Assembly (NCBI GenBank): GCA_963820495.1
Contig: CAWGAF010000002.1
Coordinates: 1,240,001 to 1,304,000 of the forward strand
From: JBBIPA01 sp963820495
GTDB lineage: Bacteria; Chloroflexota; Dehalococcoidia; GIF9; UBA5629
DNA: 64,000 bases
Reading direction: 5' to 3'
Shown here piece by piece: positions 54,624 through 62,844 of this stretch. Made by a program: the position numbers and the translations under genes. The number at the start of each line of letters is the position of its first letter. Positions within the stretch are counted from its first letter, which is position 1. The notes under the pieces were generated by a model. That model had not been told where the DNA came from, made no database searches, and was given only the letters and a program-made list of their open reading frames with translations.

Positions 54624-56819
54624 ATGAATGAACTCGCAATAACTATAGATGGACAGCAAGCAGTGGCAAAAGACAATGTTTCCATTTTCGAGGCCGCTGC
54701 AAAAGCAGGTATATATATCCCAAGCCTCTGCTTTCACCCGGATTTGGCGTCCACAGGGGAATGTGGGTTGTGCCTGGTGAAAGTTGAAGGCAAAGCAGAT
54801 TTGGTAATTTCATGTACTACACCTGTAACAGAAAATATGGTAGTTTACACCAACACTTCAGAAATTCGGCAGAAACAACGTGAAGCTCTAAAGAAGATTC
54901 TAGCTGAACATCCAAGTGCTTGCCTCACTTGCTGGCGTAAAGAGCGTTGCAAGCCTTTTGATATCTGTCTGCGAAATATATCAGTCACCGAACGTTGCGT
55001 CACTTGTCCTAAAAACGGACACTGTGAGTTACAAAAAGTAGTGGATTATCTGGAGCTTGAACCCATAGAAATCCCCTATGAATACAGGGGCCTTCCAGTC
55101 AACAGGGACAATCCGTTTTTCGACCTGGACTACAACCTATGCATCGCCTGTGGACGGTGTGTAAGAGCTTGCCGAGATTTTAGAGGTATAAAAGCATTAG
55201 ATTTCATTGAATTAAATGGGCACAAAGTAGCTGGCCCAACTAAAGGTGACCACAAGGAATCAGGATGCAAATTCTGTTTTACCTGCGTTGAAGTCTGCCC
55301 CACTGGAGCACTGGTAGACATAGAAGCAAGATATCACGCTATACCGGAATGGGAGGGGTATGTTGTACCATGCCGCCAAGCCTGCCCAGCTCACATAGAT
55401 ATACCACGCTATGTATATCTCATTGCCCAGGGAAAATATAGTGAAGCCCTGGCGGTAATTCGAGAAAAGGTACCATTCCCTGGTGCCTTGGGACGTGTTT
55501 GCATACACCCATGTGAACAGGCATGCCGTAGAGGTGAATTAAATAAAGATGAGCCAATCTGCATAAAATTCCTCAAGCGCTACGCCTCTGACTATGACAA
55601 CGGATTATGGAAACGGAACTCTAAGAAAGCACCAGCGACAGGCAAGCGAGTAGCCGTGGTTGGTTCGGGTCCAGCGGGGCTTACTGCAGCCTTTTATCTG
55701 GCTAAAAAGGGGCATTCTGTGACAGTTTTTGAAGCACTGCCTCAAACCGGTGGTATGATGCGAGTAGGTATTCCCGCCTATCGCCTACCACGGAATATCC
55801 TGGATGCTGAAGTTAAAGAAATTGAAAATGTAGGCGCCGAGATAAAAACCAACGCACGAATCGAGTCTTTAGACGACCTTTTCAAACAAGGTTTTGATGC
55901 CATATTCATCGGTATAGGTGCCCATAAAGGTACCAAGGCGGGTGTTAAGGGCGAAGATAGTCCCGGAGTGATAGACGGCGTCGATTTCTTACGTACGGTA
56001 AGCTTAGGACAAGAGGTAAACATAGGTAAAGAAATAGCAGTAATCGGTGGTGGCAACGCTGCTATAGACTGCGCCCGTGTTGCACTCCGTATCGGTGCTA
56101 AAAAGGTGACTATGGTTTACCGGCGTACCAGGGCGGAAATGCCTGCCGCTCCTGAAGAAGTTGTCGAAGCATTGCATGAAGGAGTCGAGATTATTTTCCT
56201 AGCTGCACCCAATGAAATACGAGTCAGAAATGATGGACATCTTGAATTGGAATGCACGCGAATGAAATTGGGTGAACCAGATTCCAGTGGTAGAAGGCGA
56301 CCAGTTCCTATCAAAGAAAGTGAATTCGTTATGGGATTCGATAATATTATCTCCAGCATAGGACAGGCTGCTGACATTCCATCCAAATTCGAGGTGGAGA
56401 TTGGTAGAGGCAATGTTATCAAGGTGAACGATGAAACACTTGCTACCACTCGTAAAGGGGTGTTTGCTGGTGGTGACATCGTTACTGGCCCAGCATCAGT
56501 CATCGGAGCCATTGCCCAGGGCAGACAGGCAGCCAGTTCCATTGACAAGTATTTAGGTGGCAACGGAATTATCGATGAGACTCTAGTCGCCGCAGAAAAA
56601 CCCGACCCAGTATTTGGGCAAGATACTGATTTCGCCAACTGGAAACAGGCAAAAATGCCTTGTGTTGACAACAGCAAACGCTTGTCCGGTTTTACAGAGG
56701 TAGAACTTGGTTACGATGAACCAATAGCCCTAAAGGAAGCGAAGCGCTGCTTTAGATGTGACATGAGACTTCGGATTTCAGCGCCGGTACTGCCACCTGT
56801 GAAAGTTAAAACTAAATAG
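54624..56819 (+). CDS. NuoG-N / NfnB fusion: iron-sulfur and pyridine-nucleotide oxidoreductase
   Basis: 731 residues, two bases after fdhA. [2Fe-2S] domain with all four cysteines (CFHPDLASTGECGLC...C, about 36-66); NuoG-like cluster region (CLTCWRKERC, CVTCPKNGHC, about 97-140); two [4Fe-4S] motifs (CIACGRCVRAC at 171, CKFCFTCVEVC at about 215); GltD-type cluster domain (CRQACPAH, 249); FAD/NAD(P) domain with GSGPAGLTAAFYLA (342) and GGGNAAIDCARVALRIGA (471). Resembles formate dehydrogenase beta proteins that link FdhA to NAD(P)H, enlarged by a NuoG head. Confidence 0.85.
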   Translation: MNELAITIDGQQAVAKDNVSIFEAAAKAGIYIPSLCFHPDLASTGECGLCLVKVEGKADLVISCTTPVTENMVVYTNTSEIRQKQREALKKILAEHPSACLTCWRKERCKPFDICLRNISVTERCVTCPKNGHCELQKVVDYLELEPIEIPYEYRGLPVNRDNPFFDLDYNLCIACGRCVRACRDFRGIKALDFIELNGHKVAGPTKGDHKESGCKFCFTCVEVCPTGALVDIEARYHAIPEWEGYVVPCRQACPAHIDIPRYVYLIAQGKYSEALAVIREKVPFPGALGRVCIHPCEQACRRGELNKDEPICIKFLKRYASDYDNGLWKRNSKKAPATGKRVAVVGSGPAGLTAAFYLAKKGHSVTVFEALPQTGGMMRVGIPAYRLPRNILDAEVKEIENVGAEIKTNARIESLDDLFKQGFDAIFIGIGAHKGTKAGVKGEDSPGVIDGVDFLRTVSLGQEVNIGKEIAVIGGGNAAIDCARVALRIGAKKVTMVYRRTRAEMPAAPEEVVEALHEGVEIIFLAAPNEIRVRNDGHLELECTRMKLGEPDSSGRRRPVPIKESEFVMGFDNIISSIGQAADIPSKFEVEIGRGNVIKVNDETLATTRKGVFAGGDIVTGPASVIGAIAQGRQAASSIDKYLGGNGIIDETLVAAEKPDPVFGQDTDFANWKQAKMPCVDNSKRLSGFTEVELGYDEPIALKEAKRCFRCDMRLRISAPVLPPVKVKTK

Positions 56820-56832
56820 CTTGGAGGCAATT

Positions 56833-57672
56833 GTGTATAAAATCCTGACTAAAGAAAAGTTAAGCCCAGTCATCGATTATATGAAAATTGAGGCACCTGC
56901 CATAGCTAAAAAAGCTAAGGCAGGCCAATTTGTTGTTATCCGCGTTGATGAGAAGGGCGAGCGTATTCCACTGACATTAGCTGACTGGGATACTAAAGAG
57001 GGTACTATTAGCCTTGTGGCTATGCAAGTGGGTACTTCTACCTATAAGCTTAATAATCTCAAAACTGGTGACCACATATTGAATTTGGTCGGCCCCTTGG
57101 GATTACCATCGGAAATAGAAAATTTCGGTACTGTGATTTGTGTTGGCGGAGGTGTTGGCGTAGCACCCGTATATCCCATAGCCAAGGCTTTAAAACAAGC
57201 GGGGAATAAGGTCATTTCAATCATGGGTGCCAGGAATAAAGATTTGCTTTTCTGGGAAGAGCGTTTACGAAGCGCCAGCGATGAACTGATAGTTACTACA
57301 GACGATGGCTCTTATGCTCGCAAGGGATTGGTTACCGAGCCTTTGAAAGAAGTACTCGAAAGAGACAACCAAATTAAACGGGTTATTGCCATTGGACCGG
57401 CTATTATGATGAAGTTTTGTTCTTTGACTACAAAACCGTTTGGAGTTTCTACCCTAGTCAGCCTTAATTCCATCATGGTCGACGGCACTGGTATGTGTGG
57501 CTGTTGTCGTGTCTCAGTAGATGATGCCACCAAGTTTGTTTGTGTCGATGGTCCCGAGTTCGATGCACATAAAGTTGACTGGGATCTCCTGCTCAAGCGT
57601 CAATTAATTTACTGCGATGAGGAAAAGCGCTCTCTGGACTTATGGAAATCGTGTCATTGCCACAGTTCTTAA
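56833..57672 (+). CDS. NfnA-type ferredoxin-NADP+ reductase alpha subunit (SudB-like)
   Basis: 279 residues. I choose GTG 56833 because GGAGG lies five bases upstream and the family begins MYKIL; a TTG at 56821 overlaps that ribosome site. FAD motif KAGQFVVIRVDE and IPLTLADWD, NAD motif GGGVGVAPVYPIAKAL (about 100), and the C-terminal [2Fe-2S] ligands CGCC...C (about 218-236). NfnA with NfnB couples NADH, NADPH and ferredoxin by flavin-based bifurcation in anaerobes. Confidence 0.88.
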   Translation: MYKILTKEKLSPVIDYMKIEAPAIAKKAKAGQFVVIRVDEKGERIPLTLADWDTKEGTISLVAMQVGTSTYKLNNLKTGDHILNLVGPLGLPSEIENFGTVICVGGGVGVAPVYPIAKALKQAGNKVISIMGARNKDLLFWEERLRSASDELIVTTDDGSYARKGLVTEPLKEVLERDNQIKRVIAIGPAIMMKFCSLTTKPFGVSTLVSLNSIMVDGTGMCGCCRVSVDDATKFVCVDGPEFDAHKVDWDLLLKRQLIYCDEEKRSLDLWKSCHCHSS

Positions 57673-57687
57673 ACTTGGAGGTTAAAA

Positions 57688-59103
57688 TTGGAAGAGAAAC
57701 CAAAGCCTAAACTTAATTTAAATAGGGTATCTATGCCCCGACAAGAGCCCAAAGTCAGGGCAAAAAACTATAACGAAGTAGCCTTGGGATACACTGAAGC
57801 AATGGCTCTGGAAGAGGCAAGCCGCTGCATCCAATGTCCTAAGCGACCTTGCATTGAGGGTTGCCCAGTAAACGTTGATATCCCTGAGTTTATCAACGAG
57901 CTACGAAATAATAATATGCCTGAAGCGGTCAAAATACTTAAGAGCAAAAACAGCTTGCCAGGTATTTGCGGACGAGTCTGCCCACAGGAGACACAATGCG
58001 AAAGTATGTGCACGTTAGGCAAAAAAGAAGCACCTATAGCTATCGGCAGGTTGGAACGCTACGTTGCCGACTGGGAGCGAACTCATAGCTCAGGTAAGCC
58101 ATCATCACCAGATATCGCATCCCCAAGCGGCAAAAAATTAGCAGTAATTGGTTCAGGTCCAGCCGGTCTTACCTGTGCTGCTGATCTCGCTAAGATGGGG
58201 CATAAAGTGACTATTTTCGAAGCATTGCACGTTGCTGGTGGCGTCTTAATGTACGGTATTCCTGAGTTTAGGCTACCTAAGAGTATCGTCCAAACAGAAG
58301 TTAATTATGTCAAGTCATTAGGAGTTGAAATTAAACTTGACTCCGTGATGGGTAAACTAACTACGGTCGACGAATTGTTAACTAGCATCTATGATGCTGT
58401 TTTCCTGGGAACTGGGGCTGGGTTGCCCATGTTTCTGAATATACCTGGCGAGAATTTAAATGGTGTCTATTCAGCCAATGAGTTTCTGACCAGGGTTAAC
58501 CTCATGAAAGCCTATCTCTTTCCTGACTACGATACCCCCATAAAAATTGGCAGAAAAGTTGCCGTTATTGGCGGTGGTAACGTAGCCATGGACTCAGCCC
58601 GCTGCGCCCTTAGACTTGGAGCTGACGAAGTTTACATTGTCTATCGTCGGTCACGAGCTGAGATGCCAGCGCGTCATGAAGAGGTAGAAAATGCTGAGGA
58701 AGAAGGAATTATTTTTAAGCTACTTACCAACCCTAAGCGCTTCATAGGCAATGATAAAGGCTGGGTGACAGCGATGGAATGTTACGAAATGGAACTTGGT
58801 GAACCAGATGCCAGCGGCAGACGCCGTCCTGTGATTAAGCCAAATAGTGAATTCACTATTGACATCGATGTAGCCGTAGTAGCGCTAGGCACTACCCCCA
58901 ACCCCTTGATCCCATCAACAACAAAGGGCTTAGAGACAACAAAACACGGCACTGTAGTAGCTGACGAAGCAACAGGCAAAACTGTTAAAGATAAGGTCTG
59001 GGCAGGTGGTGATGTGGTTACCGGTGCAGCTACAGTTATCAGTGCTATGGGGGCTGGCAAACGTGCTGCTGGTTCAATAGACGCCTATTTAAGGGGTAAA
59101 TAA
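57688..59103 (+). CDS. NfnB-type NADPH oxidoreductase beta subunit (GltD/SudA-like)
   Basis: 471 residues from TTG 57688 (GGAGGT upstream). N-terminal double [4Fe-4S] domain (CIQCPKRPCIEGC about 47; CGRVCPQETQCESMC about 95), FAD loop GSGPAGLTCAADLA (about 155), NADPH loop GGGNVAMDSARCALRLGA (about 293) and YRRSRAEMPAR. Forms the NfnAB pair with the previous gene, 15 bases upstream. Glutamate synthase small subunit is the other family function, but no gltB is near. This is the third NfnB-like module in eight kilobases. Confidence 0.9.
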   Translation: MEEKPKPKLNLNRVSMPRQEPKVRAKNYNEVALGYTEAMALEEASRCIQCPKRPCIEGCPVNVDIPEFINELRNNNMPEAVKILKSKNSLPGICGRVCPQETQCESMCTLGKKEAPIAIGRLERYVADWERTHSSGKPSSPDIASPSGKKLAVIGSGPAGLTCAADLAKMGHKVTIFEALHVAGGVLMYGIPEFRLPKSIVQTEVNYVKSLGVEIKLDSVMGKLTTVDELLTSIYDAVFLGTGAGLPMFLNIPGENLNGVYSANEFLTRVNLMKAYLFPDYDTPIKIGRKVAVIGGGNVAMDSARCALRLGADEVYIVYRRSRAEMPARHEEVENAEEEGIIFKLLTNPKRFIGNDKGWVTAMECYEMELGEPDASGRRRPVIKPNSEFTIDIDVAVVALGTTPNPLIPSTTKGLETTKHGTVVADEATGKTVKDKVWAGGDVVTGAATVISAMGAGKRAAGSIDAYLRGK

Positions 59104-59146
59104 AGCATATAACGAGATTATTCTAAAACTCGTGAGAAAAGTCGTT

Positions 59147-60190
59147 TTAATATTTAATCCAATCGATATAGGTATACTCATCTTTTCCTGGCGGAACGCT
59201 TTGTAACCACTCCGGAAACCAGGTATTTATTAGCAACTTCATAGAATCCTGAGGCAAACCTGAACTAAACTCCTGTAGAACTCCGCCGTCAACGAAAAAA
59301 CTGACTTTCCCTGGATAAAAATCGATCCCATATTCATAAAAGTCAGCACAGGGATCAAACATTAGTGACTTCTTGACAGTGTTGGTTATAGCGCCCTTTA
59401 CATACGAAGTAAATACAATCTGCCAACCGTAATCATCATTGTATATCTCAATATCAATCTCATCACTCATTTCACCAGTATCCTGATAAAGAAAGAAACC
59501 TGTTATGGCACCTTTCACACATGAAACCTTTAATCTTGTCCTGTATGCTCCATATTTGAAGTAATTCTTAGAACTGATTTCTCCACCATTTAAAGTGCCC
59601 GCTGGAATTTTGAGTCTAGCACATCCATCATTTATATCAATATTACCAGGGTCGATGTAACTCTTTTCCATAGTATGGTTGCTTTTCTTCCACAAGCCTG
59701 TGTTAAAATCATCAAATTGCTCGAAGTAGCGGAAAACTTGGAAGGAGTTCAGTTTCTCTTGATACGCCAACTGTATAGCATTTTCGCTTTCAGGAGCCTT
59801 ATCCCAAACTGCCATTGCCAAACTATAGTCACCCGTTATGCATGAAGGCTGTAAAGGCACATTCCACGCCTTACTCTGTGTAGCTGATTCCTCGCCAACA
59901 CCCAAGGTAACTGGATGAGAAGTTACATCATAGAATTGTTCCATTTTATCCCAAACACTGTATCCCACCCAGAAAGTCCACGGTTTTCCTCCCGTGTTCT
60001 TAAAACGTAAATAGGAAGTTACCTCATCATCTGGATAATAAATTCCAGAGGCAGCATCAAAATAGGTAATCTGTGCACCTACTGTTGGAATATAAGAATT
60101 ACAACTGTTTCCACACAAGATAACAAGCAATCCAACAGTTACTAAGAAAATGGCACCAGTTATTTTAGAGAGGTTAAGAGAGGTATTCAC
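59147..60190 (-). CDS. Family 16 glycoside hydrolase, exported
   Basis: 347 residues. N-terminal hydrophobic signal (about 10-28) ending VILCGNSC, which could serve as a lipobox. A beta-rich N-terminal domain (about 35-150) precedes a GH16 fold (about 155-347) with the catalytic motif DEIDIEIYNDD (E-x-D-x-E, about residue 240) and the WF..W.P active-site wall near the end. GH16 enzymes cut beta-1,3 or beta-1,3/1,4 glucans, agar or related polymers; the substrate is not clear. Convergent with the NfnB gene. Confidence 0.82.
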   Translation of the reverse strand: MNTSLNLSKITGAIFLVTVGLLVILCGNSCNSYIPTVGAQITYFDAASGIYYPDDEVTSYLRFKNTGGKPWTFWVGYSVWDKMEQFYDVTSHPVTLGVGEESATQSKAWNVPLQPSCITGDYSLAMAVWDKAPESENAIQLAYQEKLNSFQVFRYFEQFDDFNTGLWKKSNHTMEKSYIDPGNIDINDGCARLKIPAGTLNGGEISSKNYFKYGAYRTRLKVSCVKGAITGFFLYQDTGEMSDEIDIEIYNDDYGWQIVFTSYVKGAITNTVKKSLMFDPCADFYEYGIDFYPGKVSFFVDGGVLQEFSSGLPQDSMKLLINTWFPEWLQSVPPGKDEYTYIDWIKY

Positions 60191-60398
60191 TTTACAGTAT
60201 TACTAGCATGTAATTCATCTTTAACAAGATGGTCAACACTTGCTGAGCTGGAATTTCTTATAGCATACTTTTAATATTGCATTCCTTAACCGAGCTTATA
60301 CAAATAATAAATAATGGTTTACTTAACTCTCGATTTAGGTTATTATACAGCACTAGTCAAGCCAAAACATCAATATTGTCTGATTGAGTTCGTCAGAG

Positions 60399-61178
60399 GT
60401 GAGAAAGGTTAAGTTTCTGTTGGTTCTGGCCATCTTAATACTCGCTCTATGCTTAGTCAGTTGCAAAGAACCCGCAGTTTCCTCTACAAAAACACCACAA
60501 GTCATACCTGATAACGCAAAATTGGTCTGGATCTTTTTCGACGATTGCTTGCAAAACCAGTTTGACGTGGCTCTACCAATCTTGAATCAATACGGATTCA
60601 AAGCCACTTTCGGGGTAATAACTGGCGATATCGGCGGAGGAGGCAAAGATATCTGGAAATATATGGACAAAAAAGAACTGAAAAAAATAGCCGAATCTGG
60701 TATGGACATTGCATCCCATAGTAAGACCCACCCACATCTAATAGAAAACCTAACTGACCAGCAACTTCAAGAGGAGATTATTGATTCAAAGAAATACCTC
60801 GAGGAAATGGGATTCAAAGTTCGTACCTTTGTCTACCCTTACTATGAGTGGAATGATCAAGTAATTGCTTGCGTGAAGAAAGCCAATTATGTGTGTGCCA
60901 GGGGTGGTTGGCCCGAGGAGAAACCTTTTGACTTAAATCTGGCTAACTCAGATGCAAGGTACCACATTCCAAACTATCAAATTTTCGATCAGAACTTTGA
61001 AGTCTTCAAGTCCATCGTGAACCAGGCGAGTAGATACTCGGTAGTTGGTCTAACTTATCACTTTATTTCCGACACTGGTTCAAAAATGATGTTCACACCA
61101 GTGGCAAACTTTGCAGAGCAGATGCGCTATCTAAAAGAGGCTGGTTTTACTGTAATTATATTGCCTGATATCCTTTAG
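60399..61178 (+). CDS. Polysaccharide deacetylase (NodB domain) lipoprotein
   Basis: 259 residues. I start at GTG 60399 (MRKVKFLL), five codons after a possible TTG at 60384; neither has a strong ribosome site. Lipobox LCLVSC at about residue 22. NodB motifs: WIFFDDC (usually TFDDG; the catalytic and metal Asp pair is kept), ASHSKTHPHL (about 110, metal His), FVYPYYEWND (about 145). It probably removes acetyl groups from an exopolysaccharide or peptidoglycan. Overlaps by four bases the end of the opposite-strand glycosyltransferase. Confidence 0.82.
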   Translation: MRKVKFLLVLAILILALCLVSCKEPAVSSTKTPQVIPDNAKLVWIFFDDCLQNQFDVALPILNQYGFKATFGVITGDIGGGGKDIWKYMDKKELKKIAESGMDIASHSKTHPHLIENLTDQQLQEEIIDSKKYLEEMGFKVRTFVYPYYEWNDQVIACVKKANYVCARGGWPEEKPFDLNLANSDARYHIPNYQIFDQNFEVFKSIVNQASRYSVVGLTYHFISDTGSKMMFTPVANFAEQMRYLKEAGFTVIILPDIL

Positions 61179-62733
61179 ATGGACCTCTTTTGAAACAAGC
61201 CAATCCTCTCTAGCTTATCCCAGCCCATCTTTTGTTTGGTCAATACATCAAAGGCAGCTTTAAGCTTAACAGCATCCAGTATATGCTTGTAGCCTAGAAC
61301 AAAGAATATGGAATAAAAGGCTAGTCTCAAATCCTCATTATCAAGTTCTATTGCCAGAACTGATACCACGCTCTGCAACACAACAAATACGGCAAAGATC
61401 AGCAAAAGCGGTATGATTTCGCCGGCTAATATAGCCAGTATAGCGGTAATAATTATTACTATCGTAGAAATAGGTATAAACAGCATCGATATCAGCATAT
61501 AAGGAAAAGCAAGGTTATATAAAGTTCCGAATCGAGGATTACGAAAAGCATCTTTGTGCTTAAGCAGTGTTTGAAAATTGCCGCGATACCACCTTAGCCT
61601 TTGCTTCCACAGTCCTTTCAGGTTTTCCGGTGCCTCTGTGTATACTATTGCCTCCGAACTTGCCTGGACTATTTTGCTGCCTCCCTTCATACCTTTGGCA
61701 ACAACATCAATATCCGGGTGCTGTAATACTCTTGTTAAATCTACGGGAGCCAAAGGATTGGTAGTATCAAAAGCACCACTCTTAAACAGTTTTACCGTAG
61801 TATCAAAGTCTTCTACTATAGTTTGCACATCCCATCCACCACCGAGCTTCAGTGCCTTGCTACGAAAAGCCCCTAAGCAGCCAGGTACTACGATAACAGC
61901 CCCGAAAATATCCATTGCCCTTCTGGATATGTTTATATCAAAAACATATTCCAGAGCCTGACACGCAGCTAGGAGATTCTTACGGTTTAGCACTTTAACA
62001 TTGCCAGCTATAGCTACAACATCGGGATATTCAAACCTTCTCACTATCTCATAAAGAGCAGTTCTGGCAACCATGCTATCGGCATCAACACAGACGATAA
62101 CTTCACCCTGAGCAAACTGCAATCCGGTATTCAAGGCAGCGGCCTTACCACCTTGAGGTCTCTGCACTACCTTAACACCACGAGAAATATAAAGTTTGGC
62201 TATATCATAGGTACCATCTGTTGAACCGTCATCAACAACTATTATCTCCTTAAGAACAGGATAATAAGCTTCGAGCAGTGTTTCTATAGTTCCGGCAATG
62301 CATTTTTCCTCATTGTGAGCTGGAACAATAACACTAATTGGTGGATAGCGGCTAAGTGGCCTTTGGTATATTTTTTTTCCTCGTATTTGTGATACACCGC
62401 TAGTGGTATATTCAAAAAACCATAGAAAAAACTGAATGCCAGAGAAACCATCACCAAAATCAAGATAATAGAGAGTTTACCTTGAATAAAGAGGAGTACA
62501 GCAAAGGTTATCGGAACGGCTAAGAAGATGATAAATAATGGTACTGTGTTTAGCCATGATATTCTCTGTATAAACGGTGACTTTGTTCTCGCTACTAAAA
62601 TACCAAAGAAAACGATAGCAACAACGATACCAGCTACGGCAGCTATTATAGTGGAGATGTCTGGAGATACTACTAATACAAGCCCGTAGATGATAAGAGC
62701 AACAACAGCTAGAAAAATCGTGCTCTTTTTCAC
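61175..62733 (-). CDS. Membrane glycosyltransferase family 2, interrupted by a -1 frameshift at an A8 run
   Basis: From GTG 62733 (GAGGAAGG upstream) the first frame encodes about 120 residues with four membrane helices, ending YHKYEEKK. Slipping back one base in the A8 run (62371-62378) continues IYQRPLSRYPPISVIVPAHNEE, then VVDDGSTDG, DADS, the EDFDTT region, a QRLRWYRGNFQ motif and C-terminal helices, ending at 61175. The joined protein of about 519 residues is a normal processive GT2 (poly-N-acetylglucosamine or hyaluronan synthase-like). Without the shift the second part lacks its nucleotide-binding start. Indel error, slippage or mutation are all possible. Neighbouring deacetylase and GH16 genes fit polysaccharide export. 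Confidence 0.78.
62371..62378 (-). other. A8 slippery run inside the glycosyltransferase gene
   Basis: On the coding strand GAG-GAA-AAA-AAA-TAT contains A-AAA-AAA in the phase of a canonical -1 slippery heptamer. A -1 slip restores the conserved glycosyltransferase frame exactly. Confidence 0.65.
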
Positions 62734-62761
62734 TTTGCCTTCCTCATATTATGCTGATATT

Positions 62762-62802
62762 AAAAAAGAGAGCTATGGTTTTTTCTACACACCATAGCTC
62801 TC
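62762..62802 (-). terminator. Intrinsic terminator of the zinc-ribbon/nuclease-like gene
   Basis: Perfect 12-bp inverted repeat GAGAGCTATGGT (62768-62779) / ACCATAGCTCTC (62791-62802) with an 11-base loop. In minus-strand sense it is followed by six T (62767-62762). Placed 43 bases after the stop of the gene ending at 62845 and just before the glycosyltransferase start. Confidence 0.88.
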
Positions 62803-62844
62803 ATTATAACCCCTGCTTTAATTACTACGCTATGATGCTATTGT

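Noticed and set aside
56821..56832. TTG 56821 as the start of the NfnA-like gene
   Set aside because: It overlaps the GGAGG that serves GTG 56833, and the family begins at MYKIL.
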